A DNA stretch of 64,000 nucleotides, from assembly GCF_029589055.1 (NCBI RefSeq), contig NZ_JARQZP010000006.1, positions 372,001 through 436,000 of the forward strand. The letters are read 5' to 3'. Below, one piece after another: positions 40,165-48,476 of this stretch (positions are counted from its first letter, which is position 1; each line of letters begins with the position of its first letter). Under the pieces are notes generated by a model. The model saw only the letters and a program-made list of their open reading frames with translations. It was not told the origin of the DNA and made no database searches. Position numbers and translations under genes: made by a program. Origin of the DNA: Vibrio hannami (lineage in GTDB: Bacteria; Pseudomonadota; Gammaproteobacteria; Enterobacterales; Vibrionaceae).

Positions 40165-41066
40165 ACCAGTTGATCAACAGAGTTGCCTTTGGCTTCCGCG
40201 TGAACAGTAAACTTCTGGCTTAGCAATGCGACAAGCTGATCGTAATACTGCATGTTAGGTTTATTGCCTAACAGTTTACACAGCTCGTTACCTACAGGGC
40301 TGAAGCGATAATAAATAAGCCTTGAACCTTTACTCATAGGCTGCAAAGAGATCGTTTCACCCTGATAGTTGAGTGTAAGGGCAGGATCAAACTCGATTTC
40401 GCCAGATTCTAGCTCTGTGCCCAGTATTAAACCCAGCTCAATCAGGTGCAATAGGCTTGAATAGGGAAGCTTGTAATTACCGAGGTTAACAGTATTGGTT
40501 TTGTCTCTACGATTAAAACTGAAAATTCCTGCCTGGGTTCTGAAGCCAAGAAGCAGCTTTTTCGAGTTATCGCTGCCAAAGCTGCATGCAAGTGAAGCAG
40601 CACGCTGAAGATTTTGTGCCTCCTTCGGCGTCATATCTTTTAACACCTGAAGCGCTTTCATTGATGTAGAGCCTGGATTGGTGATTTCCAGCTTTAGTAC
40701 CTGAGCCCACAGTCGTTGCATTGAACTATTATGGATATCCTGCGCCATATCAAAGAAGCGATATAACCAATCCTGGTCAGGATCTCCGGCAGTTTCATCC
40801 TTACAGAAACTATGAGAAAACTTAACGATTTGCTCCAGATTTTTTTGTCTCTGCTCCTGGCGTTTTTTTTCACGATTGATTGCCCTGTCCAGAAGGGTCT
40901 TTTTCTCGTTTTTTTGCGGCTGCAACATGGCATCCAGCCCAAATGCCTGAGCAATGTTTATTACTCTGCTTGCGCTGTCTTTTATCGAACTCTTTCTGCC
41001 AGAATAGTTACCGTTGCTGGTTGAGCTAGTTTGCTCAATGGTAACAGGTGCTCTTTTTTCAGCCAT
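40161..41066 (-). CDS. TIGR03899 family protein
   Basis: A 301-residue soluble protein of unknown function, well conserved in Vibrio and relatives. It has a basic, polar N-terminus with a charged helical segment ([20 protein letters not shown]) and a conserved middle ([20 protein letters not shown]). An ATG at 41066 (MAEKRAP) is chosen over the TTG at 41135. No enzymatic motif is visible. It shares stop-codon bases with cobA. Confidence 0.7.
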   Translation of the reverse strand: MAEKRAPVTIEQTSSTSNGNYSGRKSSIKDSASRVINIAQAFGLDAMLQPQKNEKKTLLDRAINREKKRQEQRQKNLEQIVKFSHSFCKDETAGDPDQDWLYRFFDMAQDIHNSSMQRLWAQVLKLEITNPGSTSMKALQVLKDMTPKEAQNLQRAASLACSFGSDNSKKLLLGFRTQAGIFSFNRRDKTNTVNLGNYKLPYSSLLHLIELGLILGTELESGEIEFDPALTLNYQGETISLQPMSKGSRLIYYRFSPVGNELCKLLGNKPNMQYYDQLVALLSQKFTVHAEAKGNSVDQLV

Positions 41067-41360
41067 GTGCTCTGTATTCCTATCCCACTGTTGTAACAGT
41101 GAATGTACCGAGAAACGGTTGAATTTTCTACTCAAGAAAAAATAAACGTGATTAAGCCGTTATTTGATTAAGCAAGAAGTAAATTAGTAAATACGTAAAC
41201 AAATGTTAATTTCTCTGAAACATGGTTAACTAAATAGAAACTTGTTATTAATCAATAAGTGATCTGTCAAAAAGCAATAGAATCACGGCATTAATTCGCA
41301 ATGTGTAATTTTTCTGATATTATTGATATGGAAATGTTAAAAATGTTAAGAGAAAGAGTT

Positions 41361-41465
41361 ATGGACCAACCTGAAGAAAATCGTTTTAAGAAGCAGATTT
41401 CTGTAGCGCTTCTGGCCGTTGTTTATGTTGGAGTGCTCGCTTATCTGTCAAACTACATCGTGTAA
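41361..41465 (+). CDS. Small single-helix membrane protein (possible)
   Basis: A 34-residue reading frame: a charged start MDQPEENRFKKQ, then one membrane helix ISVALLAVVYVGVLAYLSN. AAGAGAAAGAG precedes the ATG. Three further in-frame ATGs (41328, 41334, 41343) could extend it to 45 residues. It lies between the TIGR03899 and DUF3299 genes. I recognise no family; the amphipathic-then-hydrophobic layout is that of real small membrane proteins. Confidence 0.5.
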   Translation: MDQPEENRFKKQISVALLAVVYVGVLAYLSNYIV

Positions 41466-41487
41466 CAGATAAGCGAAGAATACAGGG

Positions 41488-42009
41488 TTACATGTCGTCG
41501 TAGTCTTCCAGCCTAACCCCTTCAATTACATACCCGGCTTCAGCCAAATAATCTTCAGAGAATACCGTCTCTGTCTTTAGTGTCCCAACAACGTAAACAA
41601 CATCCCATAGCTGTGTTACGGGTGCACCCTCTTTAAACCTTACGTAAATAATCTGATTCGCCGGTGGTGGTGGAACGTGAATACATGCGCCAAGAAATGG
41701 CACCAACAAAAACTCGGTGACCAGATCTGCTGTGCCCTCAAGAGGAATTACAAATCCAGGAATCTTTACCTGACTTCCATTAAGCTCAGGACGAATGCTA
41801 CCAATCTGGGATTGGGAAGCAGCATCACCAGAGTGATCCATTGCTGGCATTCCCAAATTATTGAATAAATTCCGCTCCTTTTCCGGAATTAGATCCAGCC
41901 AGTCTAGTTCAAGAACTTCACTGCTAGCTCCATCGCCATCACTTGCTGACGCAAAGTGGGGGAAAGAAAACGCCAGTATTAAGCCGAGTAAAAATAAGAT
42001 TTTTTTCAT
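41488..42009 (-). CDS. DUF3299 periplasmic protein of the zinc operon
   Basis: A 173-residue protein with a signal peptide (MKKILFLLGLILAFSFPHFA, cut near ASA-SDG). The core has VKIPGFVIPLEGTADLVTEF and LVPFLGACIHVPPPPANQII, the hallmark of DUF3299. The single Cys with His (ACIHVPPPP) could bind metal. It is the last of four tightly spaced minus-strand genes starting with a ZrgA-like protein, which implies a role in zinc handling. Its biochemical role is unknown. Confidence 0.8.
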   Translation of the reverse strand: MKKILFLLGLILAFSFPHFASASDGDGASSEVLELDWLDLIPEKERNLFNNLGMPAMDHSGDAASQSQIGSIRPELNGSQVKIPGFVIPLEGTADLVTEFLLVPFLGACIHVPPPPANQIIYVRFKEGAPVTQLWDVVYVVGTLKTETVFSEDYLAEAGYVIEGVRLEDYDDM

Positions 42010-42030
42010 CTTTGATCCGTATCCAGGGGG

Positions 42031-43290
42031 TTAGATTCTAATAGTCATACCATCTGCAAGAGACTGCCTGTAAGCCCTAAGTGCAGGAATAATCCCAATA
42101 ATAATACCAGCTAATTGTACCAGCCCAAGTAGCATCCACTCGTAAGCACTTATTGGTGACAAAGCAATACTGATACCATACATTTGCTGTACAACTGGCT
42201 GGATTATAGCCAGCAAGGCGTAAAGCAACATAACACCAAAAGCAATTCCGGCAAAAGTCAGGAAGCCTGCTTCACTGACCAGTAGCACAAAAATATGCCT
42301 CGGTCGTGCACCCATAGCTCGTAGTATTGCCATCTCTCGGCGGCGTTCTTGCAGGCTTGTTAGCAGGCTGCTTAGCATTCCAAGCAACCCTGCTACAACA
42401 ACAAACCCTGATACCGCCATAAGAGCTTGCTCCGCAACAGACATCATGCCCCAAAGTTCATGAAGGGCAATACCCGGTAAAATCGCGCTCAGTGGTTCTT
42501 GTCTGTAAGTATTGATCTGTCTTTGTAGCCTGAAGGTGTGAATCTTGGACTTTAACCCAAGCATAAATGCTGTGATCTGCTTGGGGTGGAAATTTATTTT
42601 TAATAAGTCTTCAGCACTAGGAGTACTTCCCATATTTGTGCCGGTTTCCCAACCTACGTGAATCGCTTCTATCGCCTCCAGGGATACATGTACCGTTTTA
42701 TCCACTGGGGTGCCTGTAGGTGCAAGGATACCTACTACTTTAAATGGCAGAGTATCGTGGCGGCTGAAACTGACATCACTGATACCGTGAGCAATAATAA
42801 TTTCAGTGCCTATCTGATAGCCGAGTTCTTTAGCAACATCGGCTCCAAGAACCGTTTCAAACAGTCCATCAAATTCTTTGCCTTCACTGAGTTTTAAGTG
42901 CTGCTTTTGACCGTATCTGAAGAACTTAAAGTAGTCCTGATTGGTTCCCATTACTCTGAAGCCTTTATGAGAATCCCCCAGAGATATAGGAATTGCCCAG
43001 TCCACAGAACGGTCGGATGCAAACTCCTCATAGCTTTTCCAATCAATATTCGCAGTAGCATTACCGATTCTGAATACCGAATACAATAGTAAATTGACCG
43101 AACCAGAACGGGCACCCACGATTAAGTCTGTTCCGGAAATCGTATTGGCGAAGCTATCCTTTGCCTGAGTTCGAATTCGTTCAACACCCATAAGAAGTAC
43201 TACGGAAATTGCTACAGTCAGGATGGTTAAAAGTGCGGTTGTTTTGCGGTTTAACAGGCTCTTCCAGGCTAAATGTGCGGTTGCTTTCAT
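42031..43290 (-). CDS. FtsX/MacB-type ABC transporter permease (zinc operon)
   Basis: A 419-residue permease. One N-terminal helix (KTTALLTILTVAISVVLLMG) is followed by a large periplasmic MacB_PCD domain (about 40-260), then three C-terminal helices with the FtsX motif (SLLTSLQERRREMAILRAMG). The layout is that of LolC/MacB rather than of a classical ZnuB importer. It lies 2 bp after the ATPase gene and is thus surely its partner. Confidence 0.85.
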   Translation of the reverse strand: MKATAHLAWKSLLNRKTTALLTILTVAISVVLLMGVERIRTQAKDSFANTISGTDLIVGARSGSVNLLLYSVFRIGNATANIDWKSYEEFASDRSVDWAIPISLGDSHKGFRVMGTNQDYFKFFRYGQKQHLKLSEGKEFDGLFETVLGADVAKELGYQIGTEIIIAHGISDVSFSRHDTLPFKVVGILAPTGTPVDKTVHVSLEAIEAIHVGWETGTNMGSTPSAEDLLKINFHPKQITAFMLGLKSKIHTFRLQRQINTYRQEPLSAILPGIALHELWGMMSVAEQALMAVSGFVVVAGLLGMLSSLLTSLQERRREMAILRAMGARPRHIFVLLVSEAGFLTFAGIAFGVMLLYALLAIIQPVVQQMYGISIALSPISAYEWMLLGLVQLAGIIIGIIPALRAYRQSLADGMTIRI

Positions 43291-43292
43291 TG

Positions 43293-44018
43293 TTATGCCT
43301 CCACCTGGTTTTGTAGTGCTTTGTAATTGAGTTCGTTCAGATGAATACTTCTGTGAAACATAGACTCCAACGTCGGATCGTGACTGACAAATACCAACGT
43401 GGAATTGGCGTTTTCTGCTTCTTCCATTAACAGTTCGATAAATGCCGTTCTGTTGTCGAAATCCAGGGCAGATGTGGGCTCATCAGCAATTAATAGCTCG
43501 GGCTGACCGATAAGCGCTCTTGCAGCTGCAACTCTTTGTTGTTGACCGATGCTGAGTTCTGCTACTGGTTTCTCAAGCAAATTTTTGCTTAGGTGCAGAC
43601 GCTCCAGTAAGTGATTTGCCGTTGCTTTAATATCATCGCCTGCTCGTGTTTTTCTCAGTTTGGAAAAATGGCAAGGCAGGACGACGTTTTCGAGAACAGA
43701 CAGGTATGGGAGCAGGTTAAATTGCTGAAAAATATAACCAATGTGATCAGCCCTGAAGCTGTCTCGTTGATTTTGTTTTAGTTTCGCTATATCTGTACCC
43801 AGAATGGAGACATTGCCTTGTTGTGGTGAAAGGATACCGGTAAGCAAACTCAATAAAGTTGACTTACCACTACCACTTGGACCTTTTATAAATACGTGTT
43901 CTTTTTGACTGATGGTGAGTTGATCGAACAATAATGTTGGATCCTGCTTTTCATTCCAGCTAAAACTGATATCAGAAAGCGTCACAACCTCTGTTGACTT
44001 GTCCATTTGACTACCCAT
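43293..44018 (-). CDS. LolD/MacB-type ABC transporter ATPase (zinc operon)
   Basis: A 241-residue nucleotide-binding subunit: Walker A GPSGSGKST, Q-loop YIFQQFNLLPYLSV, signature LSIGQQQRVAAARAL, Walker B LLIADEPTSALD, then SHD. The signature reads LSIGQ in place of the canonical LSGGQ. The ATG at 44018 is used; a TTG at 44048 and an ATG at 44006 are alternatives. It follows zrgA in the operon. Confidence 0.88.
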   Translation of the reverse strand: MGSQMDKSTEVVTLSDISFSWNEKQDPTLLFDQLTISQKEHVFIKGPSGSGKSTLLSLLTGILSPQQGNVSILGTDIAKLKQNQRDSFRADHIGYIFQQFNLLPYLSVLENVVLPCHFSKLRKTRAGDDIKATANHLLERLHLSKNLLEKPVAELSIGQQQRVAAARALIGQPELLIADEPTSALDFDNRTAFIELLMEEAENANSTLVFVSHDPTLESMFHRSIHLNELNYKALQNQVEA

Positions 44019-44029
44019 ATAACGATGAA

Positions 44030-44055
44030 GCAGAGGCTGATTGCTCAACCTCTGC
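44030..44055 (-). other. Intercistronic hairpin between zrgA and the ATPase gene
   Basis: A 7-bp stem GCAGAGG/CCTCTGC with a 12-nt loop. There is no T-run, so it is more likely an mRNA-stabilising or spacing structure than a terminator. It could let the periplasmic zinc binder accumulate above the transporter. Confidence 0.4.
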
Positions 44056-44086
44056 TGTAAATTTAGCGGTAAGAATAAGTGCTTAC

Positions 44087-44713
44087 TTAGAACTTAATGA
44101 CAGTGCTATTTTTGTTTAGTTCCGCAGCTATCTGCGCGGTATCTGTCAGCAAGTTTACATCGATTTCTTCGGTAGATGGGAAGTGTTTAAACCAGCTTGT
44201 ATCGATTTGATTTAGTTTTGCGATATCGTCACACTCGAAGTGGTACTCGATTGTGAACTCTCCATGTCCACCATGTTTGTTTTCATGGTCATGGCCTTCA
44301 TGGCCTTCATGGGAATCATGATCATGCTTGTTGTGGTCATGGTGATCATGTTCTTCGTGCTTATCATGGTCGTGACCTTCATGATCGTCGCCTTCAAGCG
44401 TATTTCTAACTTCTACGTGCTCAACTTTACAGCTTGCCGCAGAGCTAAGAAGGATAATATCCGATGCGTTCTTTAGTACTTTTTCTGCATCTTCAATTTT
44501 GTGGTGTTGTTCTTCGTTTTCTGGAGCATGTTCAAAGCCAACAACATCTGCACCAGGTGCTGTAATCTCTACAAGTAGCTCTTTACCATCCTGAGCAATA
44601 TTGAACTCAACGTGGCCGTGAACGTGAGCTTCGTGCTGACGGAACTCTTCAGCCTGCGCCAGACCTGATACAACCAGGCCTGCTAATAATGAGTACTTAA
44701 ATGTCTTTTTCAT
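44087..44713 (-). CDS. zrgA: ZrgA-like DUF2796 periplasmic zinc-binding protein
   Basis: A 208-residue exported protein (signal peptide MKKTFKYSLLAGLVVSGLAQA) with the DUF2796 core (HEAHVHGHVEFNIAQDGKEL near the N-terminus, EFTIEYHFECDDI near the C-terminus). In the middle, about 110-150, is a His/Asp/Glu-rich stretch of DH, HDH and EGH units that should bind Zn2+. ZrgA is the zinc-binding component of the Vibrio cholerae Zrg zinc uptake system. It is first in a four-gene operon; a Zur-like box covers its promoter. The His-rich section is also a low-complexity DNA tract. Confidence 0.87.
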   Translation of the reverse strand: MKKTFKYSLLAGLVVSGLAQAEEFRQHEAHVHGHVEFNIAQDGKELLVEITAPGADVVGFEHAPENEEQHHKIEDAEKVLKNASDIILLSSAASCKVEHVEVRNTLEGDDHEGHDHDKHEEHDHHDHNKHDHDSHEGHEGHDHENKHGGHGEFTIEYHFECDDIAKLNQIDTSWFKHFPSTEEIDVNLLTDTAQIAAELNKNSTVIKF

Positions 44714-44793
44714 GGGGGAACCCTTATCCGAAATAAATCTAACTAAACCTTGTTTGAAGCTGAGTGTAAGCTCATTATCGACAAGCTCGAATG

Positions 44794-44822
44794 ATATTAA
44801 CTCTCATAAAAGCTTAATGTAA
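44794..44822 (-). promoter_or_regulatory. Sigma-70 promoter of the zrg operon
   Basis: On the minus strand, TTACAT (44822-44817) and TAATAT (44799-44794) are 17 bp apart, about 80 bp upstream of zrgA. The -35 lies inside the Zur-like box. Confidence 0.65.
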
Positions 44823-44832
44823 TAACATAACA
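44818..44832 (-). promoter_or_regulatory. Zur-box-like operator
   Basis: TGTTATGTTATTACA on the minus strand is a 15-bp imperfect dyad. It agrees with the gammaproteobacterial Zur core TGTTATAATATAACA at 13 of 15 positions when read on the + strand (TGTAATAACATAACA). It overlaps the -35, so zinc-loaded Zur would block transcription. Confidence 0.65.
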
Positions 44833-44878
44833 ATTCTGCTTCAAGAAAAATTAGTTAAATTTGTTGTCAGATATAAGA

Positions 44879-44903
44879 AAAGCTCTCTGGTGAGGAGAGC
44901 TTT
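44879..44903 (-). terminator. Terminator after ytfJ
   Basis: Stem AAAGCTCTC/GAGAGCTTT (9 bp) with a 7-nt loop, 18 bp beyond the ytfJ stop on the minus strand. Confidence 0.75.
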
Positions 44904-44920
44904 ATAGAGAAGGAGGCGCG

Positions 44921-45472
44921 TTACAGGTTTGATTTCACCAGATTCAAAACATCCTGAATCTCAGCTTCGTTCAGAGCGCCTTCTTTTACAAAAAGGATCT
45001 GGCCTTGTTTATCCAGAACAATAATAGCTGAGCTTTCTTCCTGAAGTTCCCAGGCATTTGCGACACTTCCATCTTTATCGAGAACAATCGAAGACCACGG
45101 AAACTCTTTTTTACTGTCCTGAGCGGAGGACTTCACAAATGAACCCGTTCCCCACATCGCATCGTCCTGATTGATGATTGAAGTCGTTTGGTAACTATCC
45201 TCAGGAAACTTTGCTTCCCCGATTGCTGTCATAAGTGGAGCGTTCATTTTCTTAGAACTTTTTCTGCCAGCGATTGCCTGAATGATGCGAACTTTGCCGA
45301 GCATTTTTTGATTGTTCCATTCGCTGTAGCTAACTTCTTCGCCTTTTAGGGTGATCTCGCCATGTTTTTCTACCGTAATGTCTGGCAAGGAACTGCCGAC
45401 AGAAAGGTTGTGTGCCATGCTCACAAATGGTGCAGCGCACAATGTTAAGGCGATGAGAGACTTTAGTTTCAT
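44921..45472 (-). CDS. ytfJ: YtfJ-family periplasmic protein
   Basis: A 183-residue exported protein: signal peptide MKLKSLIALTLCAAPFVSMA, then a thioredoxin-like fold without the CxxC (PDITVEKHGEITLKGEEVSY; AIIVLDKQGQILFVKEGAL). The family is conserved but of unknown role. The start at 45472 gives a clean signal peptide; the longer frame from 45511 does not. It is divergent from ytfK, as in E. coli. Confidence 0.85.
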   Translation of the reverse strand: MKLKSLIALTLCAAPFVSMAHNLSVGSSLPDITVEKHGEITLKGEEVSYSEWNNQKMLGKVRIIQAIAGRKSSKKMNAPLMTAIGEAKFPEDSYQTTSIINQDDAMWGTGSFVKSSAQDSKKEFPWSSIVLDKDGSVANAWELQEESSAIIVLDKQGQILFVKEGALNEAEIQDVLNLVKSNL

Positions 45473-45728
45473 GTTGATATTTCCATAATTATTAGAATCT
45501 ATGCCTGACAATCAGGCATTCAAAAGACTAGTCGATGTTAGGTAATTTTTACACATTGATGGCGTTAAATTTGCATTATTTTTTATGAATTCATAAAAGT
45601 TAAGCAGTTGTAGAATAAATTTAATACACAAGAACTTACAGATATGTGTGTTCATAAAAAAATAAATAATCAGTTGGCTAGGAAAGAGCCTTGAGTGGTT
45701 CAAATTTTGATAAGGTATAGAAATCGTG

Positions 45729-45935
45729 ATGTTACGTGAGTTTACAACCTATAGACCGCAGCAAATTGCTAAGTTTGTATTGACCCTGTTTAAAGGGACT
45801 TTTTCAATTGCAGGAGTCGGTACTTTTTACTTTGATAAGGGGAGAGTACTGCTACCAGATCTTGAAGACCGTCAAATGTTAACGGTCAGGAAGGAGATCA
45901 ACCTGATGATTGACTCCTTGTCTCCACAACACTAA
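45729..45935 (+). CDS. ytfK: YtfK (DUF1107), stringent-response-associated protein
   Basis: A 68-residue protein, MLREFTTYRPQQIAKFVLTL, with VGTFYFDKGRVLLPD. It matches E. coli YtfK in length and in the FDKGK/R motif. E. coli YtfK shifts SpoT towards (p)ppGpp synthesis during phosphate or fatty acid starvation. The ATG at 45729 is preferred to the GTG at 45726. It is convergent with msrA (6-bp gap). Confidence 0.85.
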   Translation: MLREFTTYRPQQIAKFVLTLFKGTFSIAGVGTFYFDKGRVLLPDLEDRQMLTVRKEINLMIDSLSPQH

Positions 45936-45941
45936 TTCACT

Positions 45942-46571
45942 CTACTTTGGCGGGAAGCAAACGCCTGTCCCGCCAAGACCGCAATAGCCATCAGGATTTC
46001 GGGCAAGGTATTGCTGATGGTATGTCTCCGCAAAATAATAATCACCTGCTTGCGTTATCTCGGTTGTAATCGATTTGGAATCTACGTTACCCAGAGCTGT
46101 TTGATACTGCTGCATACTGTTTTCTGCTATAGATTGCTGTTGGGCAGAGTAGGTGTAAATAGCAGAGCGGTATTGAGTCCCCAGGTCATTTCCTTGACGC
46201 ATGCCCTGAGTCGGGTCGTGTCTTTCCCAAAAATGTGCCAATAAAACATCTAGCGGCATTTTTTCAGGTTCGAAAACAACCCTAACCACTTCTGCATGTC
46301 CGGTATCACCTGTACATACCTCCTGATAGGTCGGATTTGGGGTGTAGCCACCTGAATACCCTACCGAGGTGGAAACTACGCCATCAAGCTGCCAAAACAG
46401 TCTTTCTGCACCCCAGAAACACCCCATACCAAGCAAAATCTCTTCTTGCCCTATTGAAAGCGGAGCATTCAAAATAGTGTTGTTTACAAAATGAGGCTCA
46501 GTAACTGGCATTGGGGTTGAGCGACCCTTCAGTGCCGTATCAGGCTGAACCATAGAGGGATTGTTTAACAT
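45942..46571 (-). CDS. msrA: Peptide methionine sulfoxide reductase A
   Basis: A 209-residue enzyme that reduces methionine-S-sulfoxide. The active-site motif is GMGCFWGAERLFW; the other conserved stretches are TSVGYSGGYTPNPTYQEVCT and HFWERHDPTQG. The C-terminal CGLGGTGVCFPPK supplies the resolving cysteines. The long N-terminal part (about 40 residues) is as in E. coli MsrA. It is divergent from tamA. Confidence 0.94.
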   Translation of the reverse strand: MLNNPSMVQPDTALKGRSTPMPVTEPHFVNNTILNAPLSIGQEEILLGMGCFWGAERLFWQLDGVVSTSVGYSGGYTPNPTYQEVCTGDTGHAEVVRVVFEPEKMPLDVLLAHFWERHDPTQGMRQGNDLGTQYRSAIYTYSAQQQSIAENSMQQYQTALGNVDSKSITTEITQAGDYYFAETYHQQYLARNPDGYCGLGGTGVCFPPK

Positions 46572-46760
46572 ATTTTTAATTATCCTTTTTGTGCTGTTAC
46601 TTTTTCTTCTTATTGGTGTAATTTATGATTATTGCTGTATCGAGTATATACCTAAATAACCTCAGATGTATCTTGAGAACACTTGTGTATACTACTTTCG
46701 TAACAACATGATTTTTGCTAATTTAACGCCGTTTATATTCGGAGTGGTATTCCTCTGGCG

Positions 46761-48476
46761 ATGATTAAAAAAACTGTTCCTCTAACTCTTCTTTCTTTAA
46801 TCCTAACGCAATCGGTTCGGGCTGAAACCCAGTTAACCATTAATGGGTTGGAAGGGGCGTTGTCAGAAAATGTTGCCGCATACATGTCAGCTATTCCTGA
46901 AACTGATTATTCCACTTCACTACGCTTTCGTTCTCAGGTTCAGGAGCATATCGTTAATGCTCTTCAGGCATTAGGTTACTATCAACCGGAAATAACTTTT
47001 TCTGTTTCTGACGATGAACAGGAACTTACGATAACGGTAGACCCGGGTATGCCGGTTAAGTTAGAAGTTGTTGATATCCAGATCATCGGCGAAGCCGAAG
47101 AAGATCCGGAATTTCAAAAGCTAATCGACTCAAGCCGGCTTAAAAAAGGTGCGGTGCTTAACCATGGTGATTATGAAGCATTAAAGTCGGGTATTCGTAA
47201 CCTGGCATTAGGTCGTGGTTATTTTGATGGTGATTTCTCTGAAACTAAACTGGAGGTTGCTCCTGAACGCCTGCAAGCTTTTGTTTATCTGCACTACAAA
47301 AGTGGTGACAGGTATCACTTTGGTGAAACGATAGTTGAAGGCAGTCAGATCAATGAAGAGCTTGTTAGAAATTTAGCACCATACGAAACCGGCGATCCGT
47401 ATTTATCCTCCCAGGTAGGCTTGTACAACCAGAGAATGTCTAATACTGACTGGTTCTCTTCCGTATTTGTCCAGCCTGATCTCAGTTTTGTTGATAAGCA
47501 GAAAGAGTTACCCATGAAGGTTTCATTGGCTCCCCAGGCAAGAAATCAGTTTGAGACCGGTTTGGGTTACTCAACCGATGTCGGGGTTCGAGGAACCTTT
47601 AAGTGGAAGAAGCCCTGGGTGAATAGTCGTGGGCACAGCTTTGACTCGAGTTTGTCCCTGTCGAATCCTGAACAGGTAATCACTGCTGGCTATAAGATTC
47701 CTCTCGAAGATGTACTGAAAGATTATTATCGCATCGAGTATGGAATGAAGAACGAAGATAACAACGATACAGATAGTTTTGAATCAAGCTTGTCTCTTGA
47801 AAGGCATTGGGTGCTTGATTCAGGCTGGCACAGAACGGCATCTATCCGCGTATTGCATGAAGACTTTACCCAGGGCTTACAAGATGATGATATTGCAATG
47901 ATTCTGCCTGGTATATCCTTTTCCAAGACCCAGACAAGTGGTGGCTCAATGCCAATGTCAGGCAATAAGCAATCTATCGCATTTGAAATCTCGGACAAGA
48001 ATATTGTGTCTAGAGCTCGTGCTATTCGGGTGATGGGAAGGACTGCATGGATCCGGAGTGCAGGGCAAAACCACCGAGGATTAGCTCGTTTTGATTTCAA
48101 CGCAAACTTTGTCGAGAATTTAGAAGATCTTCCGCCTTCTCTGCGATTTTTTGCAGGTGGTGATAACTCCATTAGGGGTTATGGCTACGAGTCTATCTCT
48201 CCGGAAGATGAGAGTGGTGCTTTGACTGGTGCAAAGTATATGGCAACAACAAGTCTGGAATATCAGTATCGGTTAACAGGAAACTGGTGGGCTGCAACCT
48301 TCGTCGATTATGGTGATGCATGGAATAATGATTTGCCAGAAGGAAAAGTAGGTACAGGATTCGGTGTTCGCTGGGCATCTCCTGTTGGTCCGGTAAAACT
48401 AGATTTTGCCTGGGGCCTAGATTCTGAACCGGGAGACAGATTCAGGTTCCACTTCACGTTAGGTCCAGAGCTATGA
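46761..48476 (+). CDS. tamA: TamA, outer-membrane Omp85 protein of the TAM complex
   Basis: A 571-residue precursor with a signal peptide (MIKKTVPLTLLSLILTQSVR). It has three POTRA domains (about 25-260) and a 16-strand Omp85 barrel ending in [12 protein letters not shown], with the FFAGGDNSIRGYGYESISPE lid-lock motif. With TamB it aids outer-membrane protein insertion and phospholipid transport. It overlaps tamB by 4 bp. Confidence 0.94.
   Translation: MIKKTVPLTLLSLILTQSVRAETQLTINGLEGALSENVAAYMSAIPETDYSTSLRFRSQVQEHIVNALQALGYYQPEITFSVSDDEQELTITVDPGMPVKLEVVDIQIIGEAEEDPEFQKLIDSSRLKKGAVLNHGDYEALKSGIRNLALGRGYFDGDFSETKLEVAPERLQAFVYLHYKSGDRYHFGETIVEGSQINEELVRNLAPYETGDPYLSSQVGLYNQRMSNTDWFSSVFVQPDLSFVDKQKELPMKVSLAPQARNQFETGLGYSTDVGVRGTFKWKKPWVNSRGHSFDSSLSLSNPEQVITAGYKIPLEDVLKDYYRIEYGMKNEDNNDTDSFESSLSLERHWVLDSGWHRTASIRVLHEDFTQGLQDDDIAMILPGISFSKTQTSGGSMPMSGNKQSIAFEISDKNIVSRARAIRVMGRTAWIRSAGQNHRGLARFDFNANFVENLEDLPPSLRFFAGGDNSIRGYGYESISPEDESGALTGAKYMATTSLEYQYRLTGNWWAATFVDYGDAWNNDLPEGKVGTGFGVRWASPVGPVKLDFAWGLDSEPGDRFRFHFTLGPEL

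Noticed and set aside
44240..44476. Open frames opposite the His-rich part of zrgA
   Set aside because: They come from the GAT/CAT-rich codons of the metal-binding stretch and have no independent signals.
45512..45703. 63-codon minus-strand frame upstream of ytfJ
   Set aside because: AT-rich random frame ending directly at the ytfJ leader, with no SD and no recognisable protein features.
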